From NCBI RefSeq assembly GCF_009711465.1, contig NZ_SMME01000859.1:601-60982 (forward strand): a stretch of 60,382 bases of DNA, given 5' to 3'. Source of the DNA: Parendozoicomonas verongulae (GTDB lineage Bacteria > Pseudomonadota > Gammaproteobacteria > Pseudomonadales > Endozoicomonadaceae). Every line of letters starts with the position of its first letter. Within the stretch, counting starts at the first letter, position 1. The position numbers and the translations under genes were made by a program. Below are positions 43,576-53,274 of the stretch, one piece after another. Under the pieces are notes generated by a model, which saw only the letters and a list, made by a program, of their open reading frames with translations, ran no database searches and had not been told where the DNA came from.

Positions 43576-44151
43576 ATGAAGATCATTCTGGCGTCCGGCT
43601 CTCCTTATCGCAAACGACTGCTTAAGCGCCTCAATCTCACATTTGCCTGCATCAGCCCGGACATTGATGAAACTCCACGCCCCGGAGAAACACCCAGTCA
43701 ACTTGCAGGCAGGCTTAGTGAAGAAAAGGCACAGGCTGTTGCCAGGGACAACCCTGACAGCCTGATTATCGCTTCTGATCAGGTTGCCGTGCTAGGCCAA
43801 ACCATTCTGGGCAAACCGGGAACAGAAGAAAGTGCCTTTAGACAGCTCAAGGAATCCAGTGAACGAACGGTTGAGTTTCTGACCAGCATCACGATTATCA
43901 TTCCCAGCCAGAACAAACCTAAAACCTGTGTCGTTCCTTACAAGGTCAAATTCCGTTCGTTAAGCGATAGTGAAATCACACGGTACATTCAGGCAGATAA
44001 TCCTCTGGATTGTGCCGGAAGTTTTAAGTGGGAGCAGCTGGGTATAAGTCTGTTTGAAGAGATGGAAGGAAGTGACCCAACAGCACTGGAAGGGTTACCG
44101 CTGATTACGTTGTGTAAGCTTTTGCGGCAGCGAGGTATCAACCTGCCCTGA
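43576..44151 (+). CDS. Maf-family nucleotide pyrophosphatase (YceF type)
   Basis: A 191-residue Maf protein hydrolysing modified NTPs; the subgroup next to yceD in E. coli (YceF) prefers m7GTP. Motifs: IILASGSPYRKRLL at the start, DIDETPRPGETP, SLIIASDQVAVLG with the catalytic Asp, LGKPGTEESA, and CAGSFKWEQLGISLF. The ATG at 43576 is the family start; the frame runs 19 codons upstream without support. It is convergent with sppA. Confidence 0.92.
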   Translation: MKIILASGSPYRKRLLKRLNLTFACISPDIDETPRPGETPSQLAGRLSEEKAQAVARDNPDSLIIASDQVAVLGQTILGKPGTEESAFRQLKESSERTVEFLTSITIIIPSQNKPKTCVVPYKVKFRSLSDSEITRYIQADNPLDCAGSFKWEQLGISLFEEMEGSDPTALEGLPLITLCKLLRQRGINLP

Positions 44152-44219
44152 CAACTCACTGACCGTAGGCAAAACAGGGCTGCGACCCAAAAGCCACAGC
44201 CGTGTTATCCAACAAACAA

Positions 44220-45182
44220 TCAGCGAACAACCGGCCCCTCAAGACCCAGCTGAACGCCAAGAGTCTCGGCAGCACTCGCCCCTATCTGGCGGGCAAAACG
44301 TTCAACGACACTTGGCTTGGAAGTGAAATCAACAATCTCTTCCACTCCGATCACCTCGCGGGCCACATAACCTGAACTGCCAAGCCCATCAACTAAACCA
44401 AGCTCAAGGGCCTGCTGCCCCGTCCAGATCAGACCTGAGAAAATTTCAGGATCATCTTTCAGGCGATCACCACGCCCTTCTTTCACCTTCTCAATAAACT
44501 GCTCATGAATATTGCGCACCGTACCACGCAGGTGCTGGGCAATTTCAGGATCTTCCGGCTGGAATGGATCACTCAAAGACTTATGCTCGCCAGAGGCATA
44601 GAAGCGGCGAGTCACCCCCACCTTTTCCATAACACCTTCAAATCCGAAGGTAGCCATGTAGGCACCGATAGAGCCAACAACCGAACCACGATCCGCATAA
44701 ATCTCATCTGTAGCCGCTGCCATATAATAAGCAGCTGAAGCGCCCACATCTGCAATCACACCATAAACCTTCAGGTCGTCACGGGTAGCCTTCAGACGAT
44801 TGACTTCATCGTACACATAACTGGCCTGCACCGGACTGCCCCCAGGGCTGTTAATACGCAGGATGACACCTTTAACCTTTTCATCTTCAAAAGCACGTCG
44901 CAGACCTGTCACGATAGTGTCCGCACTGGCAGGTTTACCTGCCGCAATGGGGCCGGAGATATCAATCAGCGCTACGTATTCGCTCGGGGCGGGCTTCCCT
45001 CCTTTCAGAGAGAAGGCCACAGAAGCGATAGCTGCAAACAGCCAGATAAAGAACAGAAATCGGAAAAATATACTCCAGCGTCTTGCACGACGCTGCTCCT
45101 GTGCAGCACTGAACAGCAGCTTTTCAATTAACTCACGATCTTCTGAAGCCATGGATTTTCCACCATCCTGGTTATCGGACAT
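44220..45182 (-). CDS. sppA: signal peptide peptidase SppA-type S49 protease (36 kDa form)
   Basis: A membrane serine-lysine peptidase degrading cleaved signal peptides. The 320-residue protein is the short, single-domain type. It has one membrane helix (about 37-58), LRINSPGGSPVQAS, the catalytic Ser149 in DVGASAAYYMAAA and Lys201 in ASGEHKSLSDPF. It follows rluC by 46 bases on the same strand. It is the second S49 peptidase in the window besides sohB. Confidence 0.95.
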   Translation of the reverse strand: MSDNQDGGKSMASEDRELIEKLLFSAAQEQRRARRWSIFFRFLFFIWLFAAIASVAFSLKGGKPAPSEYVALIDISGPIAAGKPASADTIVTGLRRAFEDEKVKGVILRINSPGGSPVQASYVYDEVNRLKATRDDLKVYGVIADVGASAAYYMAAATDEIYADRGSVVGSIGAYMATFGFEGVMEKVGVTRRFYASGEHKSLSDPFQPEDPEIAQHLRGTVRNIHEQFIEKVKEGRGDRLKDDPEIFSGLIWTGQQALELGLVDGLGSSGYVAREVIGVEEIVDFTSKPSVVERFARQIGASAAETLGVQLGLEGPVVR

Positions 45183-45228
45183 TTATTATTCTCCCGATGC
45201 TTTTTATTCGGGTGCAATCCTGAATATA

Positions 45229-46242
45229 TCAGACCTGTGGCAATCCGTTGAGCACCTCCACCAACTCATCAGGCAGGGGCGCATCAAATTCTCGATAGCT
45301 GCCATCAGGAAGGTTAATACCCACCTTTGCCGCATGCAGAAAAAGGCGTTTCAGCCCTGCCTGCTCTGCAAGTTGTGCTGTGCGCTCATAACCATACTTG
45401 GAGTCACCCAGAATCGGATGCCCGGCATGAAGAGTGTGCACACGAATCTGGTGGGTGCGCCCTGTCTCAAGGCTTGCCTCAATCAGGGTGGACTCTCCAT
45501 AGCGCTGCAGCACCTTAAAACGGGTACGGGATGCTTTGCCATCAGGATGTACGCTCACCATCCGCTCACCGGATTGCAGCACATTCTTTTGCAAAGGCGC
45601 CGACACTGCTGTCTTGCGGGCTGGCCAGCGACCATCTACCAGTGCGTTATAAACCTTCAGCATGTGATGTTCACGAATCTGGGCATGGAGATGACGCAGC
45701 ATGCTTCTTTTCTTGGCAACCAGAAGACAGCCGGAGGTATCCCGATCAATGCGATGCACAAGCTCCAGAAAACGGCAATCCGGGCGTAACTGCCGCAAAG
45801 CCTCAATAACACCGAGAGTGACACCGCTACCGCCATGAACCGCCAGGCCACTGGGCTTATTAAGCACCAGAAGGGAATCATCCTCAAACAAGATGGCAGC
45901 CTCCAGCTTTCTCGCCACATCCATACCAGGAGCCACCGGCATTTTCGCTTCGGACACCCGAACTGGGGGTACACGTACTACATCGCCACTCTGGAGCTTG
46001 GTTTCCGCCTTGGCACGGCCCTTGTTCACCCGCACCTCACCTTTTCGGATTATACGGTAGATACGGGTTTTGGGGACGCCCTTCAGAACGTAACGCAAAA
46101 AATTGTCGAGGCGCTGACCTGCCTGATCCTCATCAACAGCGATAAAGCGAACAGCCGGGCTACCTGTATCAGACGTTTTGCGAGGGCGCTCAGGGGATTT
46201 TCGTACATCCGGACGGCCGGATTTAAAAACTTCATTTCTCAT
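45229..46242 (-). CDS. rluC: 23S rRNA pseudouridine synthase RluC
   Basis: Forms pseudouridines in 23S rRNA helices (955, 2504, 2580 in E. coli). The 337-residue protein has an N-terminal S4 domain (GQRLDNFLRYVLKGVPKTRIYRIIRKGEVRVNKGR across about 42-75) and the RluA-type catalytic region with the Asp in HRIDRDTSGCLLVAKK. The ATG at 46242 (MRNEVFKSGRPDV) is the plausible start; the frame continues upstream over the rne leader with no family similarity. It is divergent from rne, the conserved rluC/rne arrangement. Confidence 0.95.
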   Translation of the reverse strand: MRNEVFKSGRPDVRKSPERPRKTSDTGSPAVRFIAVDEDQAGQRLDNFLRYVLKGVPKTRIYRIIRKGEVRVNKGRAKAETKLQSGDVVRVPPVRVSEAKMPVAPGMDVARKLEAAILFEDDSLLVLNKPSGLAVHGGSGVTLGVIEALRQLRPDCRFLELVHRIDRDTSGCLLVAKKRSMLRHLHAQIREHHMLKVYNALVDGRWPARKTAVSAPLQKNVLQSGERMVSVHPDGKASRTRFKVLQRYGESTLIEASLETGRTHQIRVHTLHAGHPILGDSKYGYERTAQLAEQAGLKRLFLHAAKVGINLPDGSYREFDAPLPDELVEVLNGLPQV

Positions 46243-46865
46243 CCGCCAATGGTAACAGTTTTCCTGCAGTTTGAAGCACTTAGGAATAGCTGATATATTT
46301 CCAATACTGCTGTGAGCTGAACGTGCGCTACATAAAAGCTGCAGGCAATCACAGCAGAAATAGGTAACAAAGTGATAAGAAGTCCGTATTTTTGCACTAA
46401 GGTCATGGAGAAAATTGCCCTTATGGCAGTCCAACAGACCAGTGCCCTGTACGGCGCGCCTGACCGGATGATCCATCAGTTATCTCTGTCGGACATGCCC
46501 CTAAGGCACATTTACAGAATGGCGCAGAGAGATAGAAAGAGACTCTGCACTGCGAGTTAACCAGCGCTATCCAGATTGACTGGACGCTCCTATTACAAAT
46601 TCAAGTAGTCAAGGGTTCAGGCACTCGATCCCTGCTGAGAAACGCCCAGATCATGTAAAGGCTTTAAAACTCGGCAACAGGTAAGACCTGAACCCTGGTT
46701 CGCCCAAGGCGAGATTAGCCCCTGAGCCGAAAGCGCTCAGGGCATTCCCTGTTGTGTGGAGTTCGTAAAACGAACACACCCCACAGCTTCAGGATGAAAA
46801 GAAGAATGAATAATAGGACGCACCAGGCATGAAGAGGATGGCCTAACAGATAGAACCGGATTTGC
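46243..46865 (+). promoter_or_regulatory. long structured leader region of rne
   Basis: The 623-base gap between rluC and rne holds no gene I can support. Near rne it folds well: CCCTGAGC/GCTCAGGG with a 7-base loop (46720-46742), then an imperfect hairpin with GTTCG/CGAAC and flanking GTGT/ACAC (46754-46779). In E. coli the long rne 5' UTR contains hairpins through which RNase E cuts and limits its own message; a similar role here is inference. A 62-codon frame at 46372-46560 lies inside it and has no clear ribosome-binding site. Confidence 0.6.
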
Positions 46866-49800
46866 ATGAAAAGAATGCTAATCAATGCAACTCAGCAGGA
46901 AGAGCTGCGTGTTGCACTGGTCGATGGCCAAAAGCTTTATGATCTCGATATTGAGTCTGGAGCACGAGAACAGAAGAAAGCCAACATCTACAAAGGTAAA
47001 ATTACCCGCGTAGAGCCCAGCCTTGAAGCGGCTTTCGTAGACTTCGGCTCCGAGCGACATGGCTTCCTCCCTCTCAAGGAAATCTCCCGCGAATACTTTA
47101 CCGGCAACCCGGGTTCCGGCCGTCCCAGCATCCGTGATGTTATTAAGGAAGGCCAGGAAGTCATTGTTCAGGTGGACAAAGAAGAGCGCGGCAACAAAGG
47201 CGCAGCCCTTACCACTCTGATAAGTCTGGCTGGTCGTTACCTGGTGCTGATGCCTAACAACCCTCGTGCCGGTGGTATCTCTCGCCGCATTGAAGGTGAC
47301 GAGCGCACCCAGCTTCGCGAAGCTCTGGCCCAACTGGATATCCCATCCGAAATGGGTGTCATTGTGCGTACCGCTGGCCTGGGCCGTGACGCCGCCGACC
47401 TGCAATGGGATCTCAATTACCTGCTGAAAGTGTGGAACTCCATCAAGGACGCTACCCAGAACCGCCCTGCTCCCTTCCTTGTTTATCAGGAAAGCAACGT
47501 CACTATCCGCGCAGTTCGTGACTACCTGCGTCAGGACATCGGCGAAGTTCTGGTGGACAACCCAGTGGTTCATAAAGAAGCTCTGGAGTTTATCTCTCAG
47601 GTCATGCCTCAGTACCAGAACCGTGTGAAGCTTTACCAGGATGAAGTACCTCTGTTCAACCGTTTCCAGATTGAAAGCCAGATCGAATCTGCATTTCAAC
47701 GCGAAGTGAAACTGCCTTCCGGTGGTTCCATCGTTATCGATCCTACCGAAGCTCTGGTCTCTATCGACATCAACTCCGCTCGCGCAACCCGTGGCGGTGA
47801 TATCGAAGAAACCGCACGCAACACCAACCTGGAAGCGGCAGAAGAAATCGCCCGCCAGCTGCGTCTGCGTGATATTGGCGGCCTGATCGTGATCGACTTT
47901 ATCGACATGAGCGCCAACAAGAACCAGCGCGACGTTGAAAACAAGATGCGCGAAGCCTTACAGATGGATCGTGCCCGCGTTCAGCTGGGTCGCATCTCCC
48001 GTTTCGGCCTGCTGGAAATGTCCCGCCAGCGCCTGCGCCCTTCTCTGGGTGAAACCAGTGGCATCGTTTGCCCACGCTGTAACGGTCAGGGCACCATCCG
48101 TGACATTCACTCTCTGGCACTGTCGATTCTGCGTCTGGTTGAAGAGGAAGCACTCAAAGAGCGTACATCTGAAATCCGCACCACAGTCCCTGTAGCCGTC
48201 GGCACATTCATGCTGAATGAAAAGCGTGACATGATCAGCCGCATTGAGAAGCGCAGCAACACCCGTGTACTGGTGATTCCTAACCCTCACATGGAAACAC
48301 CACACTTCGAAGTACAGCGTCTGCGTGATGATCATGTCGGTGAAATCCCTGCCAGCAGTCTGGAAATCAGTAATGAAATCCAACCAGAAGCTCAGGAATA
48401 CCTGCAGGACAAGGAACTTCAGAAGACTCCCAAGGCCGCTGTCAGCAACATTACCCCCAACCAGCCTGCCCCTGCCCGCAAACCCACTTCCCAGGCGGCT
48501 CCACAAGAGTCTGGTGGCGGCCTGCTGAAAGCGATTGCCAAAACCTTCGGCAACCTGTTCTCAGCTCCTGAAGAGGAAGTGAAACCTGAGCCAAAGGCCA
48601 GGCAACAGCGTCAGGACAAGCCTCGTCGTCAAGGCAGCAACCGCAACGAAGGCCGTGACAGCCGCGGTGAAGGTCGAGACAACCGTCGCAATGATCGCGG
48701 ACGTAGCAACGACCGCCGTCGTGATGATCGCAACACCCGTAACGAGCAGCGCAATGCTCGTAACGAGCAACGCAACGAACAACGTGATGGCCAGCAGGAA
48801 GAGCGTCAGAACCGTCGCCAACCTCAGCGTCGCAACGAACAGCGTGGCGATCAGCAGGAGCGCCGCGATCGTCGTCGTGATGACCGCCGTCAGCAGCAAG
48901 ACGAACGTCAGAACGAAGCCAGTACCTCTGAATCCATGAACCGTCCGCAGCAAAACACTGCCACCGGTGATCAGGAAGAGAGGCGCCGTCGCCCACGCAA
49001 CCTACAGAACCGTCGCCGCAACAACCGTCCATCCCAGCGGGATCGCGCCCCTGTTGAAGCACAGAAAACTCAGGAAGCTGCCGTACCTGTTCAACAGGAA
49101 AGCCAGCATCAGAAGCCTGTCGAGCAGCCAGCACCTGCACAGCAGAAGCCACAGAGAGAAGCTCCAACCAAGGCTGATGCCGCCAAACCTGCTGAAACCA
49201 GGCCTGCAAAAACTGAAGCTCCTGTCGAAAAGACAGAAAGTAAGCCTCAGCCAGCCGCTCCTGCAGCTGCCCCAGCTGAAAAACCCGCGGCTGCCAAGCC
49301 ACAGACTCCCGTACAGGAAAAGCAGGAAAAAACCGCTGCACCTCAACAGGACACCAGGCCAGCTCCTGCGGAAAAGCCAGAAGCTGTACAAGAGGCCAGG
49401 CCTGTAGAAGCCGCTCCCACAAAAGCGCCTGAGACAGAAGCCTCTGAAGCTAAGGCAGAGAAGCCTGCTGCGGCCGCAACTCCTGCACCAAAAGTGGAAG
49501 AGAAAAAGGCACCTGCTGTAGAAAAAACTGTTGCAGAGAAAGCTCCTGAAAAGGCTGCTTCTGAAAAAGCAGAAACCGAGGCTGAGCCAGCTCCACGCCG
49601 TCGCCGTCGCGCATCCCGTGCCGCCAACGACCCTCGTGAGATTCGTCGCCGTCGTCTGGAAGAAGAAGCAAAGGCCAAGGCTGCTGCGGAAGCACCTAAG
49701 CCAGTGGAAGCAGCCAAGCCTGTGGAAGTGCCCAAGCCTGCTGCCACTCCAGCACCGGCTGCAGAAGAGAAGCCTGCACCTGCAGCGGCTCCGGCACCTG

Positions 49801-49970
49801 CAAAAGCTGAGAGCGCGCCAGTTAAGCCTGAGCCTGCCCCTGCTCCCACCAAGGAAGCACCTGTTCAACAGGAAGCTGCTAAGACAGAAGCTAACGCTGC
49901 TCCCGCAGCACCCGCTGAAGAAAAGCCAGCAACCAAAACGACTGACGAACCTTTCAACCCTGCTCAGTAA
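46866..49970 (+). CDS. rne: ribonuclease E
   Basis: The main endoribonuclease of mRNA decay and rRNA/tRNA maturation, and the scaffold of the degradosome at the inner membrane. Of 1034 residues, the first about 530 are the catalytic part: S1 domain (about 36-120), 5'-sensor/RNase H regions, DNase I-like domain with Mg-binding Asp301 (VSIDINSAR) and Asp344 (LIVIDFIDM), and the zinc link Cys402/Cys405 (CPRCNGQGT). The C-terminal half is low complexity: an Arg/Asn/Asp/Gln-rich block (about 580-740), then Pro/Ala/Glu/Lys repeats, with an Arg-rich helix around [20 protein letters not shown] (about 914-933). Partner-binding microdomains cannot be assigned by eye. Confidence 0.97.
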   Translation: MKRMLINATQQEELRVALVDGQKLYDLDIESGAREQKKANIYKGKITRVEPSLEAAFVDFGSERHGFLPLKEISREYFTGNPGSGRPSIRDVIKEGQEVIVQVDKEERGNKGAALTTLISLAGRYLVLMPNNPRAGGISRRIEGDERTQLREALAQLDIPSEMGVIVRTAGLGRDAADLQWDLNYLLKVWNSIKDATQNRPAPFLVYQESNVTIRAVRDYLRQDIGEVLVDNPVVHKEALEFISQVMPQYQNRVKLYQDEVPLFNRFQIESQIESAFQREVKLPSGGSIVIDPTEALVSIDINSARATRGGDIEETARNTNLEAAEEIARQLRLRDIGGLIVIDFIDMSANKNQRDVENKMREALQMDRARVQLGRISRFGLLEMSRQRLRPSLGETSGIVCPRCNGQGTIRDIHSLALSILRLVEEEALKERTSEIRTTVPVAVGTFMLNEKRDMISRIEKRSNTRVLVIPNPHMETPHFEVQRLRDDHVGEIPASSLEISNEIQPEAQEYLQDKELQKTPKAAVSNITPNQPAPARKPTSQAAPQESGGGLLKAIAKTFGNLFSAPEEEVKPEPKARQQRQDKPRRQGSNRNEGRDSRGEGRDNRRNDRGRSNDRRRDDRNTRNEQRNARNEQRNEQRDGQQEERQNRRQPQRRNEQRGDQQERRDRRRDDRRQQQDERQNEASTSESMNRPQQNTATGDQEERRRRPRNLQNRRRNNRPSQRDRAPVEAQKTQEAAVPVQQESQHQKPVEQPAPAQQKPQREAPTKADAAKPAETRPAKTEAPVEKTESKPQPAAPAAAPAEKPAAAKPQTPVQEKQEKTAAPQQDTRPAPAEKPEAVQEARPVEAAPTKAPETEASEAKAEKPAAAATPAPKVEEKKAPAVEKTVAEKAPEKAASEKAETEAEPAPRRRRRASRAANDPREIRRRRLEEEAKAKAAAEAPKPVEAAKPVEVPKPAATPAPAAEEKPAPAAAPAPAKAESAPVKPEPAPAPTKEAPVQQEAAKTEANAAPAAPAEEKPATKTTDEPFNPAQ

Positions 49971-49983
49971 TCTCTACTGAGGC

Positions 49984-50022
49984 AAAAAAGCCCCGCTAAC
50001 TCACGTTGGCGGGGCTTTTTTT
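49984..50022. terminator. bidirectional terminator between rne and murB
   Basis: AGCCCCGC/GCGGGGCT stem with an A run on the left and seven T on the right, between convergent genes. Confidence 0.9.
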
Positions 50023-50035
50023 ATAGGCAAGAAAT

Positions 50036-51061
50036 CTAATAGACTCGGGGTTCCCTCTCAAGCAATACTCCAAAACGCTCACGTACAGCCTGTTGAATCT
50101 CTTCAGCCAGAGCGAGAATAGCCTGCCCATCAGCTGAACCATGATTCACCAGCACAAGGGCCTGATGCTTATAAACACCCGCTCCGGATTCACGAACAAC
50201 GCCTTTAAACCCACAATGCTCAATCACCCAGCCAGCTGCCAGCTTCCAGCGCCCGTTTCCAGCAGGAAACAGTACGATATCCGGCTCTGTTTTTAACAGT
50301 TCCTTATAGTGACCATCACAAATCACCGGGTTTTTGAAGAAGCTACCCGCATTACCCAAGTGCTCAGGAGAAGGCAGCTTGGCATTACGAATACGGCAGA
50401 TGACATCACTCACCAGCTGCCCGGTAACAGGCTGATCTCCTGCCTCCTGCAAAACCTCTTTCTGAAGATGGCCGTAACCGAGGCATGATTCAAAGACTTT
50501 TGACAGAGAAAGGGTTACAGAAGTGATCACGTAGCGATCCCGCAATTCACCCTTGAACACCGAATCCCGGTAGCCAAACTGGCACGCGTCAGCATCCAGA
50601 GAAATCACTTCCCCAGTGGTCACATCCATAGCTTGCAGTGAGTGAAAAACATCTTTGATTTCGACGCCATAGGCACCGATATTCTGAATAGGAGCCGCAC
50701 CCACACAACCGGGAATCAGGGAAAGATTTTCAATACCATACAATCCCTGATCCAGAGCCCAGCGCACAAAACCGTGCCAGTTTTCACCGGCACCGGCTTT
50801 CACCAGAACACGGCCGTTACTCTCTGTAGTTTCACAGCCGGTTATGGCGACAAGAATCACCAAACCTTCGTAGTCGCCACTGAACACCACATTACTGCCT
50901 TCACCCAAAGGGCAAACCGGTAGATTTTCAGCCTTCGCCCATAGCAGCACTTCGCTGAGTTGTTGTTCAGAAGTGACACGGGTCAGATACCGTGCAAAGC
51001 AGGAAATCCCCATGGTGTTATGGGGTTTAAGATCAACATATTGATCCACTTTAACATTCAC
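50036..51061 (-). CDS. murB: UDP-N-acetylenolpyruvoylglucosamine reductase
   Basis: An FAD enzyme that completes UDP-MurNAc synthesis for peptidoglycan. The 341-residue protein is a type I MurB: PHNTMGISCFAR, the FAD-binding LGEGSNVVFSGDYEGLVI, SLIPGCVGAAPIQNIGAYGVEI, GYRDSVFKG and GNAGSFFKNPVI with the active-site Ser, and a final Glu segment (REREP at the end). It starts at a GTG (51061) overlapping the stop of the deleted phosphatase ORF as GTGA. Confidence 0.95.
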   Translation of the reverse strand: MNVKVDQYVDLKPHNTMGISCFARYLTRVTSEQQLSEVLLWAKAENLPVCPLGEGSNVVFSGDYEGLVILVAITGCETTESNGRVLVKAGAGENWHGFVRWALDQGLYGIENLSLIPGCVGAAPIQNIGAYGVEIKDVFHSLQAMDVTTGEVISLDADACQFGYRDSVFKGELRDRYVITSVTLSLSKVFESCLGYGHLQKEVLQEAGDQPVTGQLVSDVICRIRNAKLPSPEHLGNAGSFFKNPVICDGHYKELLKTEPDIVLFPAGNGRWKLAAGWVIEHCGFKGVVRESGAGVYKHQALVLVNHGSADGQAILALAEEIQQAVRERFGVLLEREPRVY

Positions 51062-51222
51062 AATTCATCATCCCTGAGGCGGGCAACCAAAATGTCCGCT
51101 GCTTTTTCAACCAGATCGGCTTGATCCACCTTAGCCTGTAAAACACCATGGGCCAGAGGAGAGCGACAGATATTATCCAGACAAATCAGCAATACCCGTT
51201 TTCGATAGCCGCCGTTTTTCAC
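51058..51222 (-). pseudogene. internally deleted low-molecular-weight protein tyrosine phosphatase
   Basis: A 54-residue ORF reading [32 protein letters not shown], then DQADLVEKAADILVARLRDDEL. The first part is the N-terminal strand and P-loop of LMW-PTP (C-x5-R-S, here CLDNICRS; the usual Gly is Asp). The last part resembles the C-terminal helix of the same family (DLVE.AAD.L). About 100 residues between them, including the DPY general-acid loop, are missing, joined in frame. Pseudomonas has a complete LMW-PTP between kdsB and murB at this position. Both ends keep 4-base GTGA overlaps with neighbours. It cannot be an active phosphatase; it may survive as a coupling ORF. Confidence 0.7.
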
Positions 51223-52001
51223 ACCACAGCCTCTTCACACTGCCGGGATGCATAAACAACCCGAACGCGCTCAAGATCAGCCTGAGTATCCACACCAGCA
51301 GGAGGCATCTCACAGGCTTCGGCTACATGAATGCGATCACCGTTCCAAAGAATACGCAACTGTTCCAGACTTTCTGTGACTTCAAGAGGGGATTCTCCCC
51401 AAGTGACAAAGCGGTTCAGTAAACCCACGCGGTAGGCATAAATACCCAGATGACGCTGATGCAAAGCACTGTTGCCCACACTTTCACGGGTTGCAGAAAA
51501 GTGATCACGATCCCAGGGCATGGGCGCACGGCTGAAATAAAGAGCAAGACCGGTCTGATCGGATACCACCTTAACAGCGTTAGGGTCAAACAGTTCCTCT
51601 GCTTCGGTAATACGGTGAGACAGCGTTGCCACCGATGCCTGCACACAAGCTTTCAGGTTTTCAGCCACCTGATCAATCACCGCTGGAGGAACCAGAGGCT
51701 CATCACCCTGCACATTCACCACAATGTCATCTTCAGCGAAATTGTATTGGGTCACCACTTCCTGCAAGCGGTCAGTGCCCGTGGGATGGTCTGCGCGGGT
51801 CATGCACACTTCGGCACCAAAGCCCACAGCAGCGCTCTGCACCTGTTTATCGTCGGTGGCGATAATGATGCGGGAAGCCTTGCTACGGGAGGCTTGTTCC
51901 CACACATGCTGAATCATGGGCTTGCCTCCAATATCAGCGAGAGGTTTGCCTGGCAGGCGTGTGGAGGCGAAGCGGGCGGGAATAATTACGGTATAGGACA
52001 T
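51219..52001 (-). CDS. kdsB: CMP-KDO synthetase
   Basis: Activates KDO as CMP-KDO for addition to lipid A. The 260-residue nucleotidyltransferase has [39 protein letters not shown] and [11 protein letters not shown], with the QGDEP motif binding CTP and Mg. It follows the Trm112-like gene by 21 bases, and lpxK is upstream, so LPS genes are grouped. A few C-terminal residues overlap the deleted phosphatase start. Confidence 0.97.
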   Translation of the reverse strand: MSYTVIIPARFASTRLPGKPLADIGGKPMIQHVWEQASRSKASRIIIATDDKQVQSAAVGFGAEVCMTRADHPTGTDRLQEVVTQYNFAEDDIVVNVQGDEPLVPPAVIDQVAENLKACVQASVATLSHRITEAEELFDPNAVKVVSDQTGLALYFSRAPMPWDRDHFSATRESVGNSALHQRHLGIYAYRVGLLNRFVTWGESPLEVTESLEQLRILWNGDRIHVAEACEMPPAGVDTQADLERVRVVYASRQCEEAVV

Positions 52002-52022
52002 AAAAAGAGACGGGTTCCGGCC

Positions 52023-52202
52023 TTAAAGGCGCTCATCGGTGGTCAGGGTGCGCGCTTCAGATTCCAGCATCACCGGAATCTCATCCTGAACGGGAAACGC
52101 CAGCCCACAGGGGCGACAGATTAACTCATCCTGCTCGCATTCATGCTTCAAATCCCCTTTGCACAGGGGGCAGGCCAGGATTTCAAATAGCTTTTTATCC
52201 AT
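52023..52202 (-). CDS. ycaR: Trm112-like zinc-ribbon protein (YcaR)
   Basis: A 59-residue Trm112 family protein (DUF343): [36 protein letters not shown]. The two CxxC pairs form a zinc ribbon. Members commonly sit between lpxK and kdsB. The ATG at 52202 is the family start; an upstream in-frame start adds 7 residues. Function in bacteria is not established. Confidence 0.93.
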   Translation of the reverse strand: MDKKLFEILACPLCKGDLKHECEQDELICRPCGLAFPVQDEIPVMLESEARTLTTDERL

Positions 52203-52238
52203 GAAATCACCACTAGTAAGCACCGGTTACAGCCGGAT

Positions 52239-53243
52239 TCAGAGGTTAGATAATCGGCCCAGTACTGTAGTCCAGAAGGACTCCGGAAGCTGGGCCTCAA
52301 CTGTGAGATACCACCAGTTGTCCCGGGCAAAGGGCCGACACTTGATTGCGTCTTTGGCGGTCATTATAACGGTTCCGTCCCCAAGGGACGACAGATCATC
52401 AACGACAAAGCTGTGATGATCGGGAAAAACATGGGGATGCACAGTAAAGCCCTGCTTTTCCAGGGTTGAGAAGAAACGTTGAGGGTTACCAATTCCGGCG
52501 ACTGCGTGAACAGCGTCACCACTGCCACCCGTAAAGTCACGGGATTTACCATCAACGGGTAGAACCTGTGACGATTTAAGAGTCATTAAAACAGGGTCAA
52601 CGGGCAATGCTCTCTGGCAGGGGCCATTGGTCACCACCAAATCTACATCCCGTAATCGATCACCGGACTCCCGCAGCGGCCCTGCGGGCAGACAGTAACC
52701 GTTACCGAGCCCTCTTGTGCCATCCACCAGTGCGATCTCCAGATCCCGGTGCAGGCGATAGTGCTGAAGCCCATCATCACTGATCACCAGATTGCAGTCC
52801 GTCACATCTAACAGGTGCCTCACCGCCCGCTGGCGATCAGCATCCACGACTACCGGCACACCAGTCAGTTCTGCCAGCATCACCGGTTCATCACCACACT
52901 GTTCCGGGTCACTTCCCACGCCAACCAGCACAGGGGATGAGCTTTTGTTAGAGGCATAACCCCGGCTGATCACACCCGGCCGATAACCTTCCGCAACCAG
53001 CCTTTTTACCAGCGCCGCCACCATAGGCGTTTTACCGGTGCCACCAGCAGTTACATTACCCACCACAATGACAGGCACCGGCGGTTTCCATGGGGGAAAC
53101 TGCCGAAAGTTTTGATAGCGCCTGGAGGCTTCACGCTTAACAAGGGCTGCCAGAGGAAGGAGAGGTAGCAAAGCAAAACTGAGTTCAGGTCTGTACCAGG
53201 CCTGAACCAGTTTTTCAGAAAGTGCGTGTGTAAAGCGGGACAA
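52239..53243 (-). CDS. lpxK: tetraacyldisaccharide 4'-kinase
   Basis: Adds the 4'-phosphate to the lipid A precursor at the inner membrane. The 334-residue protein has an N-terminal hydrophobic segment (SFALLPLLPLAALV), the P-loop GNVTAGGTGKTPMV, VISRGYASN, DEPVMLA and SDDGLQHYRLHRDLEIALVDG (split over about 150-170). It starts at a TTG (53243), since no ATG is near the family start. It lies between exbD and the Trm112-like gene. Confidence 0.95.
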   Translation of the reverse strand: MSRFTHALSEKLVQAWYRPELSFALLPLLPLAALVKREASRRYQNFRQFPPWKPPVPVIVVGNVTAGGTGKTPMVAALVKRLVAEGYRPGVISRGYASNKSSSPVLVGVGSDPEQCGDEPVMLAELTGVPVVVDADRQRAVRHLLDVTDCNLVISDDGLQHYRLHRDLEIALVDGTRGLGNGYCLPAGPLRESGDRLRDVDLVVTNGPCQRALPVDPVLMTLKSSQVLPVDGKSRDFTGGSGDAVHAVAGIGNPQRFFSTLEKQGFTVHPHVFPDHHSFVVDDLSSLGDGTVIMTAKDAIKCRPFARDNWWYLTVEAQLPESFWTTVLGRLSNL

Positions 53244-53274
53244 AAAAATCAGTACCTGTTGCGACGAATATCAA

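Noticed and set aside
46243..46476. N-terminal extension of rluC
   Set aside because: The added 78 residues do not resemble RluC and lie in the rne leader.
46372..46560. A 62-codon frame in the rne leader
   Set aside because: No family, no ribosome-binding site at its start; more likely leader sequence, though a leader peptide from the ATG near 46405 cannot be excluded.
48451..49868. Long Cys/Gly/Ser-rich and Trp/His-rich frames antisense to rne
   Set aside because: They mirror the low-complexity repeats of the RNase E tail and look like nothing natural.
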